Shown piece by piece: positions 44,131 to 54,483 of a DNA stretch of 64,000 nt (positions are counted from its first letter, which is position 1; each line of letters starts with the position of its first letter). The DNA is taken from contig OZ024823.1 in the NCBI GenBank assembly GCA_964016985.1, positions 125,740,924-125,804,923 of the forward strand. Reading direction: 5' to 3'. This DNA is from Anodontia alba. Its lineage: Eukaryota; Mollusca; Bivalvia; Lucinida; Lucinidae. Below the pieces are notes generated by a model that saw only the letters and a program-made list of their open reading frames with translations, searched no databases and had not been told where the DNA came from. Position numbers and translations under genes: made by a program.

Positions 44131-44369
44131 TTGGGCTGCATCAAGTGGAAGGCATGCCTTCGAAAACACGCAACAGGCGCAGATTCAGATCACCCTTGGC
44201 GTACGCGAACTATCGTCCGGAATTTTGCTCTTTGTTCATAGATTTTGTAGGATCCACTGTTGGCAGACAGTGAAGGACCTGATTAGACTACGTGGGTGCG
44301 CAGGCTGATCTGGGTCTTTGCTGTCCGAATATGTCCAAAGACACATTTTCGCTTGGTGAGGTCCATTTG
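44131..44369. mobile_element. Family D MITE, copy D4
   Basis: GGGCTGCATCAAGTGGAAGG at the left, GACACATTTTCGCTTGGTGA, GGTCCAT at the right. Arms GACCTGATTAGACTACG and GCGCAGGCTGATCTGGGTCT inside. Confidence 0.75.
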
Positions 44370-44880
44370 ATGATCAGAAGTTAGACAAGACAAAATATTT
44401 TGACATAAACGTCTAAGTACCGGCACAAATTTTGTCCATGTTTACATAGAGATATGGGACAAGGGTATGCTACAGTTTAATAAATTTTCAATGTAACAGG
44501 TTAAAAAGAATAACGTGATTCTTTAATGCTTGCTTTTATTAAGCTTTATGAAATTTCTTGATAGAAATGAAAATAAGATCAACATTTATCTATTTATAAC
44601 ACAAATGTTATAAGATTTTTTATATGATATTTTAAAAATGAAAAGTCCTCAGTGAGCTAATCGAATATTAGTCTACCGTATATAAAAGTCCAAAGCTATA
44701 TTAAGAGACCGGCGCGATTCCCGCGCTGGTCAATAACAGACAAACTGGATCACATACATGCATATGTGATGCCGGTCACTGAAACAGTAATCATATTTAA
44801 AATCAAAATAATAAGCAAAGGGAGGTAACTGCGCTGAGAGTATGGCAATGTTTTAAACACTGGTCTGTTTTCTTTGTCAG
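44370..44880. other. Intergenic, nothing recognised
   Basis: No ORF or repeat identified. Confidence 0.5.
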
Positions 44881-45129
44881 TGGTTGATATCCTTTATGGG
44901 ATTATATTATCTGAAAAGTATGAGAAAAACGTTAGATTTTAGAAATACATGTACATGTTATGCCGCTGAAGTTAGGTTTCGTAGGCATATAGTTATCGCA
45001 ACGTTTGTCTGTATGTCCATCAGTGCGTGCATACGTGTGCTTTTGATTTTTCCTTATTTTTTTCCGGCTCCTACATCTGTCAAGTACGAGGCGATTTTCA
45101 AAATAATTGACACAAGTGTACCCGGGTAA
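44881..45129 (+). CDS. Candidate exon of a single-pass membrane protein
   Basis: A good acceptor (GTTTTCTTTGTCAG) precedes an open frame. The second ATG (44896) gives MGLYYLKSMRKTL, a basic FRRH, then the hydrophobic VIATFVCMSISACIRVLLIF and FPAPTSVKYEAIFKIIDTSV. One roughly 22-residue membrane helix after a basic N-terminus suggests a type II (signal-anchor) topology, as in Golgi enzymes. The frame either ends at TAA 45127-45129 or is spliced at the donor-like CCCGG|GTAAAT (45125/45126). No downstream exon was found, so this may be chance. Confidence 0.3.
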   Translation, partial: WLISFMGLYYLKSMRKTLDFRNTCTCYAAEVRFRRHIVIATFVCMSISACIRVLLIFPYFFPAPTSVKYEAIFKIIDTSVPG

Positions 45130-45371
45130 ATATCATTTGGTTTACATTCTAGGGTAGCTGTAAATAATACCGGAAGTACTTGCAATAAAACACAATATAA
45201 TTAGTTAATACGTGTCCGAAGAGTAAGGCCATTTGCCAACACTCTTTAAGCTCAAAATAATCAAACAAAAGGCCGCAGCTGTTTATCGACACGTTTATAA
45301 ATCAAGGAATCGCAGCAGTGACAGGCGAGGGACACGCGGCTTTTCTTGTGCTATTAAAGGCCCCTAGGATA
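45130..45371. other. Intergenic, nothing recognised
   Basis: AATAAA at about 45185; no gene. Confidence 0.4.
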
Positions 45372-45534
45372 TATGTACCACATCTAGCGAAAAAGTGTCT
45401 TCGATCATTCTGTAATGATTGTGTTAGCTGACAGGGAAGGCCCTGATCAAACTGTGCATATGCGCAGACTCATCCGAGCCTTCGCTGTGCATGTATGCCT
45501 CAAGGCACGATTTTGTATGGCGTGGCCCATATAC
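45372..45534. mobile_element. Family D MITE, shortened copy D5
   Basis: CCACATCTAGCGAAAAAGTG, TCTTCGA at the left and CGATTTTGTATGGCGTGGCC at the right. A family C hairpin (CTGATCAAACTGTGCATATG / CGCAGACTCATCCGAGC) inside. The ORF with GPDQTVHMRRLIRAF here is repeat-encoded and not a gene. Confidence 0.75.
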
Positions 45535-45967
45535 GGACTTACAATATATGTGCAAATGGAATGTATACAAGTGGATTGTCAGTGCACACCTGGAAAAATG
45601 ATGAAACATACAGTCATCCTGTCCAGTAATATGTTTACTTGTGCTCACCTCTATTCTCGCATGTACAGTTTTACGCAAAGCAGTAAGATATATCTTGTCC
45701 AGCGCTATATCACCAGAAAATATATTTTAAAATATTACCAGCGGTGCTCAGTATACAACAAATGGCCTTAAACAACATCATATCGGTTCAGTGTTCTTTT
45801 TGTTTTGCGTAATGTACATAACCTAAATCTTGCGCGACTATGAGGAAATATACTAGCAGAACCTAAAAAAAATTACAGTTTTTTTGAAAGGTATAGTCAA
45901 AGTGAAGAATATGATGGAATGGTCACAAGTGAACATGATCGGATTTGTTATTACATTGAAAAGGAAG
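45535..45967. other. Intergenic, nothing recognised
   Basis: No repeat or gene identified. Confidence 0.5.
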
Positions 45968-46050
45968 CCTATCTATCTATCTATCTATCGATCGATAAGT
46001 CGATAGATCGATCTATCTATCTAGCTACCTAGCAATCTATCTGTCTATTA
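45968..46050. repeat. (ATCT)n/(GATC) microsatellite
   Basis: ATCT repeats with an internal GATCGATAAGTCGATAGATC inversion. Confidence 0.9.
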
Positions 46051-46204
46051 CAATAGCACCGTACAAATGCTAACTGTTAGCAAAACAGGGTGAAAATATC
46101 GTTAACAAGTGTAGAATACAAAGTAGCTTAAAATCGATATAAGCACGCGGAGTCGATTTATGTTTAACATGTTTTAAACATAAACATGTCCTGTGGTATA
46201 GATG

Positions 46205-46570
46205 GATCAAATTACCCAGATGAAGAGGAAACAAACAAAACCAAACAAGCGCAAATCGAACAAACTGCAGTCCTTCCCAGTCACAAAGAGTAAGAGGAAA
46301 CAGACAAAAACAAACAAGCGCAAATCCAACAAGATTAGCTATCTCTTCCTCAAGCCAGGTAATCGCAATGCTAAAAGGACTGGAAAACACAAGAACATAT
46401 TAACACAAGGTAAGACATAAAACAAATCGTCTCTTAGAATAAGCCACAAAACAACAAAGAGTATGACTAGCACCGGGTACAATGCCTGAGAACGGTCAGT
46501 AGAATAAACCACCGGAGGGTTTAAAGCATTTTAACAGCTAGCCAACTTCACCCTGGGTCCCGATGCTACT
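46205..46570 (-). mobile_element. Penelope-like 3' tail fragment
   Basis: The reverse complement of the tail (AGGTAATCGCAATGCTAAAA, CAAATCGTCTCTTAGAATAA, GAACGGTCAGTAGAATAAAC, CTAGCCAACTTCACCCTGGG). Contains a duplicated AAACAAGCGCAAATC unit (46246 and 46313). Confidence 0.75.
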
Positions 46571-46734
46571 CTTAATCACAACTAGTAAAACAGGAAGCAA
46601 AATGGGCAGCTGTTGAAAGTGAACAAAATGCTAGCATCATAACAAACTAGTAAAACAGAAATGAAAATGAGCAGGTATTGAAAACTTTGAACACAATGCT
46701 AGCATCAAAGCACATATAGAAAAACAAAAAGCAA
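46571..46734. repeat. Short tandem duplication
   Basis: AACTAGTAAAACAGGAAGCA...ATGGGCAG and AACTAGTAAAACAGAAATGA...ATGAGCAG are two copies of a unit of about 67 bp (46579 and 46646), each followed by GAACA-AATGCTAGCATCA. Confidence 0.7.
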
Positions 46735-46800
46735 TTTGGTAACCACAAAGCTACAAAGAGTAAGATCAACACCGGGACCACCGCCTTTAAACCGAAGAAA
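46735..46800 (-). mobile_element. Penelope-like 3' tail sliver
   Basis: AAAGAGTAAGATCAACACCG, GGACCACCGCCTT is the tail segment seen at 42670-42710. Confidence 0.65.
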
Positions 46801-46804
46801 AGAA

Positions 46805-46975
46805 GGCATGTTTCGGATATTCGTACGTACTTTGTTAGCCTGTACATACTTCCCACTGAATGCACAACGAACACTCTAACCAGGCTGTGCGGATGTCCAG
46901 GCTGACCTGAGTCTTTGCTGGATGCGCATGCCAAATTGTTGGTTTTGTCATGCGGCGGCTCATTTATTGTTCTAT
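46805..46975. mobile_element. Right half of the CATGACAAAACCAA MITE
   Basis: GGCTGACCTGAGTCTTTGCT, GGATGCGCATGCCAAATTG, TTGGTTTTGTCATGCGGCGG matches the right half of 23587-23822. The - strand frame containing EPPHDKTNNLACA comes from this repeat. Confidence 0.65.
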
Positions 46976-47239
46976 GTGGCTGTGGCATAGTGTTTTACAA
47001 ACACCGTTTTTAAAGATTTGGCTGGCTGTCAGCCAACGGTAATTTTAATGGATTGGTAAAATTACTCTGACTAGAGAATTTAATTACAGGAGTCAAAATT
47101 AGGCCTTTCAGGATCGAGTTAGCAACATATAGTGCGTATCATAAAAAGATAATAGTGCAAGAAAAATCAATGTTAAGCTTGGCATAGTCCGTGTCGTAGT
47201 ATACACAAGACATTTGCTCAGTCCGCATGAAGGGTTTCT

Positions 47240-47525
47240 AAATCATCAGTGCATCATCTCCGAGAACATAAAAAAAATCAAACGAATACAGAGATGGAAC
47301 AACGATGCGGACTCGACAGTAAGAAATAACTGAAATGCTTAAGCAAAATAAAACCAACTGTTGGACTTCGGTGGGCCTGACTAGAGCCAGAGCATCAGGC
47401 ACCAACCGACTTACTTTAGTCTTTTAGGCCGGAGCCGTCATAGAGTCTTAGGCGCGACCCGCCGGCGTGCAATCAAAGAGGGAAGCAAAGATATTAACCG
47501 CGACTGGGTTAACTACAAAGTGTGC
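47240..47525 (-). mobile_element. Penelope-like 3' tail fragment
   Basis: Reverse complement of the mid-tail: GCATCATCTCCGAGAACATA, GACTTCGGTGGGCCTGACTA, GCCGTCATAGAGTCTTAGGC, GTGCAATCAAAGAGGGAAGC, parallel to 42840-43090. Confidence 0.7.
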
Positions 47526-48327
47526 GTACACAATAATTAATGAGATTACTCTTCAAGCATTTTTCTGCCAGTCGTGACATACACGATTATCAATCGAATG
47601 ATATATTTCCTTACGCCTTTCAGTGTCGGACAGGACAATGTCATATATACCTATAGACCATTATGCTCTGTGACGCAACCGTCAAAATATCCTTTACGGA
47701 CCGTTTCAACCATGGAGCGATTGTATAGTACGGCAAACTGAACTGAGACAATTAGTTTCGCGACATCTTCGTAGGTTTCCGTTTTAAACGGAGGTCGACT
47801 TTATTTGTTAGCAAAATATACGCAATAAAATAATTAAAGAGTCAACAGTTTCAGTTTCCCTTTGATTAACATTCAAATGCGACCTGTCAGTTGTTAAAAT
47901 TATCTTGTGGGCAATACTATTATTTGCAAGTCCATTTCAATACGCTCATCATGTTAGCAATGTGTTCAGCTACAAAAGTGTCAATTACGCGAACACTGTC
48001 AGCCTAGAACATTCTAAGAAAAATAGGAATTTCTGAAAAAAGACTGTTTAACCCAAAATGATGTTTCTTCAGAATATCTGATTTTTTTTTTATTTTCAGT
48101 CAAACAATGGTTAACCCCAAACACATGCAAATTCCACTTTCTTAAGGGTAAAAGACACACAATGGCCAGAAAAAAGAGGTCAACGCTTAAGTGGCTAAAA
48201 TTGCTACGATGGTTCCCCTTAGACCGTGAATAACCTATAGAGGGTACCTGTAGGGAATTGTGAGTTTCTTGATTGCAATAAAAGCTTTCTCTCTGATTTA
48301 TTCACAGTTTAAAAATAAACGTCCAAA
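47526..48327. other. Intergenic, nothing recognised
   Basis: Moderately GC-rich around 47640-47800 but without an ORF. Confidence 0.5.
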
Positions 48328-49330
48328 AGATTGCCTTTGGAAACAAAGAACACACTACGGATTAGAAAATGGGAGTCTCGGTTTTATTGAGACTCTACAT
48401 AAGCAGTAATGAAGTTTGCAACACTGCTTACGCTCTCTAGCATATACATGAGCAGAACTCCATTTTCAAATATACCACAATGGGCCCAATGATCCAAAAG
48501 GAAACGAAATATAATCAGCACTCCGGTTAAGTACGGGGAGACGTTCTACCGCCGCTATACGGCACTAATACCAGCTGCAGTGTAGTAAAATAAACATAAA
48601 AAAAGATTGCCTTTGGAAACAAAGAACACACTACGGATTAGAAAATGGAAGTCAAGACATTTCTAATCATGTTAAATGTCAGTTTTCCATTTTGGGGTAA
48701 AACGTAGCATTTTTTACGAATTTTAAAATGAAAATTTTCTTTTTAAAATTTGTTGTTGAGCAGAACTCCATTTTCAAATATACCACAATGGATCCCCAAA
48801 GGAAACGAAATATAATCTGCACGATGGTAAAGTACGGGGAGACGTTCTACCGCCGCCACACGACACTAATACCAGCTGCAATGTAGTAAAATAAACGTAA
48901 AAAAGATTGCCTTTAGAAATAAAGAACACACTACGGGTTAGAAAATGGGTGTCTCTGTTTTATTGAGACTCTATATAAGCAGTAATGAACTTTGCAACAC
49001 TACTTACGCCCTCTAGCGTATACATGAGCAGAACTCCTTTTTCAAATATCCACAATAGGCCCAATGATCCCAAAGGAAACGAAATATAATCAGCACTATG
49101 GTAAAGTACGGGGAGACGTTCTACCGCCGCTAATTCCAGCTGCAGTGTAGTAAAATAAACATCAAAAAGATTGCCTTTGGAAACAAAGAACATACTACGG
49201 ATTAGAAAATGGGAGTCAAGACATTTCTAATCATGTTAAATGTCAGTTTTCCACTTTTGGGTAAAAAGTAGCATTTTTTACGAAATTAAAAATGAAATTT
49301 TCTTTTTAAAATTTATTGTTGGAAACGCTC
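48328..49330. repeat. Higher-order tandem repeat, A-B-A-B
   Basis: AAAGATTGCCTTTGGAAACA (or a close variant) starts each unit at about 48328, 48601, 48903 and 49167. Units 1 and 3 (A) continue GTCTCGGTTTTATTGAGACT and GCAACACTGCTTACGC. Units 2 and 4 (B) continue GTCAAGACATTTCTAATCAT and GTCAGTTTTCCA. All but the last (cut short by the array end) share GAGCAGAACTCCATTTTCAA and GGGGAGACGTTCTACCGCCG. The A-to-A and B-to-B spacing is about 570 bp, so the whole A+B pair was duplicated. Confidence 0.85.
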
Positions 49331-49604
49331 CTTTTCGGGTTCCACTTTAAGAAACAATCAACAATATTTCAATATCGTCTTTGGTTTTGCTCACAGACTC
49401 GGTCAAAGTTTGCATATATGGAAAAGTGCACTAAGGGACCCTTAAACACTTAAATTGTTTATCGAGGGTATATATATGATTGTTCATTACGCTTATTCAA
49501 GCGAGTCTGTGGTATACTTGTAAGACCTACCGTTTTGTAAACTTAGTACCAGTGATTCAAACTGCGACCAAAGCATTTTTATGATAAAATTTCTGTTTTA
49601 TATT
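49331..49604. other. Intergenic, nothing recognised
   Basis: No repeat or ORF. Confidence 0.5.
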
Positions 49605-49640
49605 AATATATTAATATTATTATTATTATTATTATTATTG
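49605..49640. repeat. (ATT)n microsatellite
   Basis: ATT trinucleotide run. Confidence 0.9.
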
Positions 49641-49679
49641 TAGGATTTTCATTTTGTTTTATCATGTTTTATTTCTTCA

Positions 49680-50000
49680 TTACATACACTTTAAACAGTT
49701 GATCATTTCAAAGAATATAATCGATTCAGTGAAACGCCTCTGATTCACTCGCTGTGTCGTGCAACTGCCCTCTTCAGCTTTGTCTATGCGGCTGTCATCA
49801 GAGCCCGGCACGTAGATCACTAAATGTTCACCTTGATCCCCAGTGTAGAAATCCGTGGCTTTCAGCTGATCTATCATCTTCTCTACATGGCAGGCTTGTT
49901 TCCATCTGTCCTCATCAATCTCCGCAAAGGTTTTCTCAGTAAGACTTCCTACGTTACGGATATTGGTTACCGAAACTTCATAAACGACCTTATAAAGCAC
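49680..50000 (-). CDS. Possible exon or gene remnant, unknown protein
   Basis: An open frame with GC content and codon mix unlike the surrounding AT-rich DNA. It reads YKVVYEVSVTNIRNVGSLTE, then FAEIDEDRWKQACHVEKMID and LVIYVPGSDDS and ends at TAA (49680-49682). There is no ATG at its 5' end (first codon GTG, with stops just upstream in frame), so it would be an internal or terminal exon with an acceptor around 50010, or a retrotransposed remnant. The WKQACHVEK plus SDDS pattern reminds me of C-terminal tails of uncharacterised transposon-associated proteins, but I cannot name one. Confidence 0.35.
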   Translation of the reverse strand: MLYKVVYEVSVTNIRNVGSLTEKTFAEIDEDRWKQACHVEKMIDQLKATDFYTGDQGEHLVIYVPGSDDSRIDKAEEGSCTTQRVNQRRFTESIIFFEMINCLKCM

Positions 50001-50069
50001 GTTTCGTTGCTAATTCTAGTTCATGTACGACTACTGTTTTGTCCAAGCTGCTAACTTCATGCCTTACTG

Positions 50070-50325
50070 CTGTTAAAATCATTGGATTAGATATTATGAT
50101 ACTGTTTACGAAAGGGACGGAATCAACTATTTTTGGTTAATTAACAATTCCAATGAAGTTCTCAGTAAATTTAAATCTAAGACCTTTAAGGCTTCTTAAT
50201 TGTCTACATATGATTATTCTACACTGTATACTACGTTACCTCATCATCTTATGAAAGATAAACTTATTGGTTTAATTAACTACACAGATTACTATATGCA
50301 ATGTTATAGCCAGAAGTAAATGGTA
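50070..50325 (+). mobile_element. Penelope-like RT fragment (central domain)
   Basis: The + strand reads YDTVYERDGINYFW, NNSNEVLSKFKSKTFKAS, stop, LSTYDYSTLYTTLPHHLMKD, KLIGLIN. The ordered STYDFSTLYTTLPH segment is characteristic of the Penelope-like reverse transcriptase core (recalled family knowledge). One stop interrupts the frame. It has no tail attached, so it is a separate, internally broken copy from those at 25.9, 40.5 and 43.2 kb. Confidence 0.75.
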
Positions 50326-50329
50326 TACA

Positions 50330-51265
50330 CCAGGAGTAAGTACCGATGAGAATAGTTTTAAAAATGTCTGGTTACGCTACTTTCAACAGTAGCATTATTA
50401 TTGTCCTTTAGTTGATGATAGACAGACAGGCATGTAGGCAGGTCAGAACACCCACTAGCTGATATTTTGTTAATGTTAAGGTTAGCCGACGCAATCTGAG
50501 ATATGTATATGACGTGTACTTTGTGATCGACCCTGACAACTTATCGATCCAGGGTGTTGCAGATTACCTGCTGGATAAATTTCGTGACAGTTGGATTTAA
50601 GGGGCCTGATTTCTTTTTATTATTGTTACAAATAGCCGTGAGGTGTATTTATATAAATTGTTTGTATGCATCCATCTTTGCCAATCTGTTGGTGAAACAA
50701 TGTTTGCCAGATACTAGACATTTTACAATGGCGATTGATTTGGAGAAGCCAGACAGAGCTCAATCTACAGATCCTGGCTCTACTCGAACACGGAGATCGG
50801 GAGTTTAGCCGAAATAATGTGGTCACTGCTTGAAGATGACCATCCTGTTAATGAATAAATGCATAAGGCATATACTTTTTACTGTCAATGACCACTATCA
50901 ATGACAACGCAACAGTCAATCTAAAGTAAAGTGGAGGGGAGGGTGGGGCAGGAGCGTGGGAGGCAAATAAAATTCGAACCGAGCGGCAAATCCTATCATT
51001 ATGCATTAGGAACACAAAGCGGCATAGGCCCCGAACGTCTTCAACATAATCTACAATGTGTAAATTTAGGCAATGCGTTGAACGTGGGTTCGGGCGTTTC
51101 AGATGGATACTTCATTGTTACTATGTGTAATAGTCCCAGACAGCTAACACTCTGCACGTTGCAAACCAAGTGTACCTCCGTTAAGGTTGGTTTAGGGTCA
51201 AGTCAGTGGACCTCGAGATGCAATTAGTATCGCTATAGGGTAAAGTTCGGCGGCAAACTGCATGC
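50330..51265. repeat. Family K repeat, intact (empty-site) copy
   Basis: Parts 50330-50560 and 51075-51265 recur, inverted, at 54725-54801 plus 57196-57370 and at 52270-52490 plus 54240-54390. In those places it is interrupted by a LINE and a SINE, while here it is uninterrupted. A short translation of the inverted strand gives YISQL-like text, so it may be derived from the C-terminal region of another Penelope-like element. No complete gene. Confidence 0.7.
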
Positions 51266-51725
51266 ATCTTTGTTAATCAAATTATCTTCAATAACTTTAG
51301 TTCCTCCTTTATTGTTGATGGTGAGTCGAGTTTCAGATTGAATGACGGCTGCCTCCTCAATATGGTTTAGACGGATGGTACCCGGCTATCGATGTCTATG
51401 GTTGGACCCATCATGGTACTGCATGCGTTTCTTTTGCTGTTTCAGTGATGAGGTAGATGGCCACAGCGCGGACCGAACACATATTTGTAACTTGGAGATG
51501 CATCAGAATTAGGGTCGGGGTTTCGCGAAAGGAAAACTAAATTACGCCAACTCTTTTTATATTTTTTTCTGCTGACCGTTCCAAGGCGATTCATCTGTTG
51601 TAGTTTTGTCTTTGTTCGTAATTGATTGTGGTGATCGTGCCATTACGATTTGTCATTGTTTGTTCCATATCTTTCTCCTTTTGGTGCCGAGGGAAGGCTG
51701 TGTCACGTGATTGTGGCCTTTCCTG
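51266..51725 (+). mobile_element. Penelope-like 3' tail, divergent
   Basis: CAAACTGCATGCATCTTTGT, GAATGACGGCTGCCTCCTCA, GGCTATCGATGTCTATGGTT, CTGCTGACCGTTCCAAGGCG, GAGGGAAGGCTGTGTCACGT follow the tail order with many substitutions. Confidence 0.65.
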
Positions 51726-52032
51726 TGTGTCTGCGTATATATTTTAGAATATGTCTTCATTTTAAGAGATATCGGCCACTGGGTGCTTGAGACTTTTATA
51801 TTGCCTACTAGTTTTCCTAAGTATGAAATGAGTATAAAGAAGATTGACTCCTATCAATGTAGGAACACAAAATACAGGAGTTTGGTTTCCGAGTTTCGAT
51901 ATACATAATCCTTGTATACCTCAGTAGCGATAAATTTAAGGAAAGAAATTGCGCTCTTAATTTTATCCATGCCTTGTTTAACAAGTGTGGTATGTATATG
52001 TATTGTTTTCCTGGCACGAAACTAGTGTTTCA
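51726..52032. other. Intergenic, nothing recognised
   Basis: No gene identified. Confidence 0.5.
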
Positions 52033-52488
52033 TCATTCGAAATCTCGCCCTTCATTCTGATGCATTTCCCAGTTACAAATGTGTGTATGGTCCGCGTCGT
52101 GTCCCCCTACATCATCAGTGAAACAACAAAAGAAACCACATGTAAGGCAAAGATGGGTCCGACCACAGACATCGGCAGTCGAGCACCATCTTTCTGAAAC
52201 AAATTGAGGAGACAGCCGACTTAGTCTCAAGCCCGGCTCACCATCGTCAATAGAAGAGAAACTCAAGTTATCAAGCATAATTTCATTAACAAACATCCAT
52301 GCAGTTTGCTGCCGAACTACTAAATTTGATCCTATTGCGATACTTCTTGCATTTCGCGGTTCACTCACTTGACCCTAAACCAACCTCAACGAAGATACAC
52401 GTGTTTGGCAACATGCAGAATGTTGACATCTATACACTATTAGGGACGAATATATCTAACAAAATATCCAACTGGAACGCCCGAACCC
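52033..52488 (-). repeat. Family K / Penelope-tail copy, inverted
   Basis: The reverse complement parallels 51086-51480 (GTTCGGCAGCAAACTGCATG, GGTTGGTTTAGGGTCAAGTG). The 111-codon frame here is a chance ORF within the repeat; a sister frame at 54152-54352 diverges after 40 residues. The SINE interrupts its far end. Confidence 0.65.
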
Positions 52489-52797
52489 ATGTTTGTTTGT
52501 GTTGAGGTTTTACGGCCCAATCAACCCAATGGGGCCATGTCGAGCGCGGTCAATTTACCTAACCACACGTTTACTGGGCAGGCTTAGTCCTCTAAGTGGT
52601 TAACCAGTATTGTGCACATTCTCTCGCCAGAAACTGACAACTGCCCTTCTTGAATCAGCGGAAGGGAGAGAATGATCGTAGAAAATATTTCATGATCAAT
52701 CTCCATGAAAAGAATGTTGCCGACCTCGGCGGGGGTTGAACGCGCGACCTCCTGGTCTCCAGTCGGACGACGCATCCAACTGAGCCACCGAGGTCGG
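52489..52797 (-). mobile_element. tRNA-derived SINE with target-site duplication
   Basis: On the - strand the element starts GCCGACCTCGGTGGCTCAGT and continues with GTCGCGCGTTCAACCCCCG and GAGGTCGGC. The 7-bp acceptor-like ends (GCCGACC/GGTCGGC) pair, and box A-like TGGCTCAGTTGG and box B-like GCGTTCAACCC (RNA polymerase III internal promoter) are present. The arm spacing is wrong for a working tRNA. The body ends in CCGTAAAACCTCAACACAAA near 52495. CGAACCC occurs on both sides (52482-52488, 52798-52804), and the uninterrupted target is at about 51076-51097. Confidence 0.75.
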
Positions 52798-52804
52798 CGA
52801 ACCC

Positions 52805-53009
52805 GCGTTCAACTTTTATGACTTTCAGAGCATATGACGAAATCCCTATGTGCTCTCAATTTAGCCTCGTTCGCCAGGCGACTACTAAAGATGGACGCCT
52901 GGTGTGAAATTTACTCAGCAGTCTATAGTTAGTATCGAAATTCCCACGGCTGACGTAACGCGTTCTATATTTAACTCAGTATTAACGGTCTTTAATGCTA
53001 AGCAAATGC
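52805..53009. other. Intergenic, nothing recognised
   Basis: Short spacer. Confidence 0.5.
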
Positions 53010-53345
53010 TCCGGGTACCCGGCCTTCGAAAAAACGGACCCAATCATATACTTCATCATCCAAAATGTTGACCTATTCATATACTGCCCTTTGATTTTTA
53101 GTACCCATTTTTTGCTGGTTATTACACAAATATCACAGTCAATTCATATAATACCAAGAGGATAAGCAGCCTCGACAAATCTCTGAGCAAAAAATATGTG
53201 CATATACCAGGATTTCAGAAAATTTCACATAGGAATCCAGAAAAATCGAGCCATTCATATACTTTTTGTTGAAAAAAGGGGGCCAATCATATACCTTGCA
53301 GCGCTGAAAAAGGGGGATATTCGGCACGCACATCCGTATATAGGA
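53010..53345. repeat. Family E repeat, copy 2
   Basis: Same order as 5870-6330: AATCATATACTTC, TTCATATACTGCCCTTTGAT, GTACCCATTT, CATTCATATACTTTTTG, CCAATCATATACCTTGCAGC, CGGCACGCACATCCGTATA. Here without the poly(T)/poly(A) expansion. Confidence 0.8.
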
Positions 53346-53400
53346 AGTTACCTCCCTCCACCCCCCTCCCCCCCCCCCCCAACCCCGAGAGCAGATGCAT
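53346..53400. repeat. C-rich low-complexity tract
   Basis: Runs of 4 to 10 C (CCCTCCACCCCCCTCCCCCC). Confidence 0.85.
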
Positions 53401-54000
53401 GCTGTTAGATAGTTATACAAATAAAACACAGCAGAACATTGCTATCAGACTAACAGAATGTACAAAAAATATTTTACTTTCTATTTCACTGTTTCTTTTG
53501 CTTACACTTAAATCTGAGACTTAAATGAGTTCTGTAATTATTTATTTGAATTCATATTTGTTCTAGAGTTTCTGAAGTATTTAAGAGGACACAGAAAAAA
53601 AAGCTGTATCATTGTCCTAAAGATTATATAATTCACAATTTAATTATCAATTAATGCAGTATGTAAGTATTTGCTATACCACTTCTAAACATTTCTGTAA
53701 ACATGACTAGAAGGGCAACACACTTAGACAAATGTCAATTATATATGTTTGTTTATTTTATATGTTATTCAAGTCCTGCTGAAATAATTCATCTGCAGTG
53801 CAGAATATTTATAGATGAGGTATTTTCTCTGTAGTGTTTTCCCTCCTGTATTGTAAGGATACTGATATACCGGTAACCAGTCTATCAGGCAGAAGAAGTG
53901 TCTGATAAATCCGGAACTAACGCTTTATGCTGCTATCGAGCTGCGCAAGACACTGGACTATTCTCAATGCATAATGATGGGTAGGGTATGTCGATCGACG
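53401..54000. other. Intergenic, nothing recognised
   Basis: AT-rich, no ORF or known repeat. Confidence 0.5.
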
Positions 54001-54007
54001 AATATTT

Positions 54008-54092
54008 GCCCGCCCCCCCCCCTCACCACCCCCCCCCCCCCCGAGAATATTTGCCACCACCCCCACCACCCGATACACACACACACACACAT
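54008..54092. repeat. C-rich tract and (AC)n run
   Basis: Poly-C blocks containing two AATATTTGCC repeats, then ACACACACAC. Confidence 0.9.
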
Positions 54093-54174
54093 TCAAATGA
54101 CAGCTGCGCTGCCGTTGTTTTATGCATTATATGCATTATATGCTTTAGGTATCAAAACATTAACAGGATAGGAC

Positions 54175-54470
54175 ATTTCGAGTAGCGAAGAAATAACCTT
54201 GGCCGAGCTTCCAATTTTCGTGTTCCTGTAGAAATATAAGAGAAACTTAAGTTATCAAGCATAATTTCATTAACAAACATCCATGCAGTTTGCTGCCGAA
54301 CTACGAATTTTGATTCTATTGCGATACCTCTTGCATTTCGAGGCTCACTCACTTGACCCTAAACCAACCTCAACGCAGATCGGAAGCTTAGAACAGCGAA
54401 GAAATAACTTTGGCCGAGCTTCCGATTTCCATGTTTCTACAAAGATAGGTCCTGCAGAATGAGCCCAATT
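54175..54470 (-). repeat. Family K copy with an internal 209-bp-spaced duplication
   Basis: AGCGAAGAAATAACCTTGGC, CGAGCTTCC occurs at about 54185 and again at about 54394. Between them lies the K segment CAAACATCCATGCAGTTTGC through CTAAACCAACCTCAACGCAG. Confidence 0.7.
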
Positions 54471-54483
54471 TGGTCCCTTCAAA

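Noticed and set aside
45415..46988. ORFs containing GPDQTVHMRRLIRAF or EPPHDKTNNLACA, which resemble many predicted proteins
   Set aside because: They are encoded by the arms of the short hairpin MITE families and recur in both orientations without frame conservation.
52718..52797. Functional tRNA gene
   Set aside because: The acceptor ends pair and box A/B are present, but extra bases disturb the T arm, and the sequence continues into a SINE body bounded by a target-site duplication.
53974..54185. Proline-rich ORFs in two + frames
   Set aside because: Both are translations of a poly-C tract and an (AC)n run.
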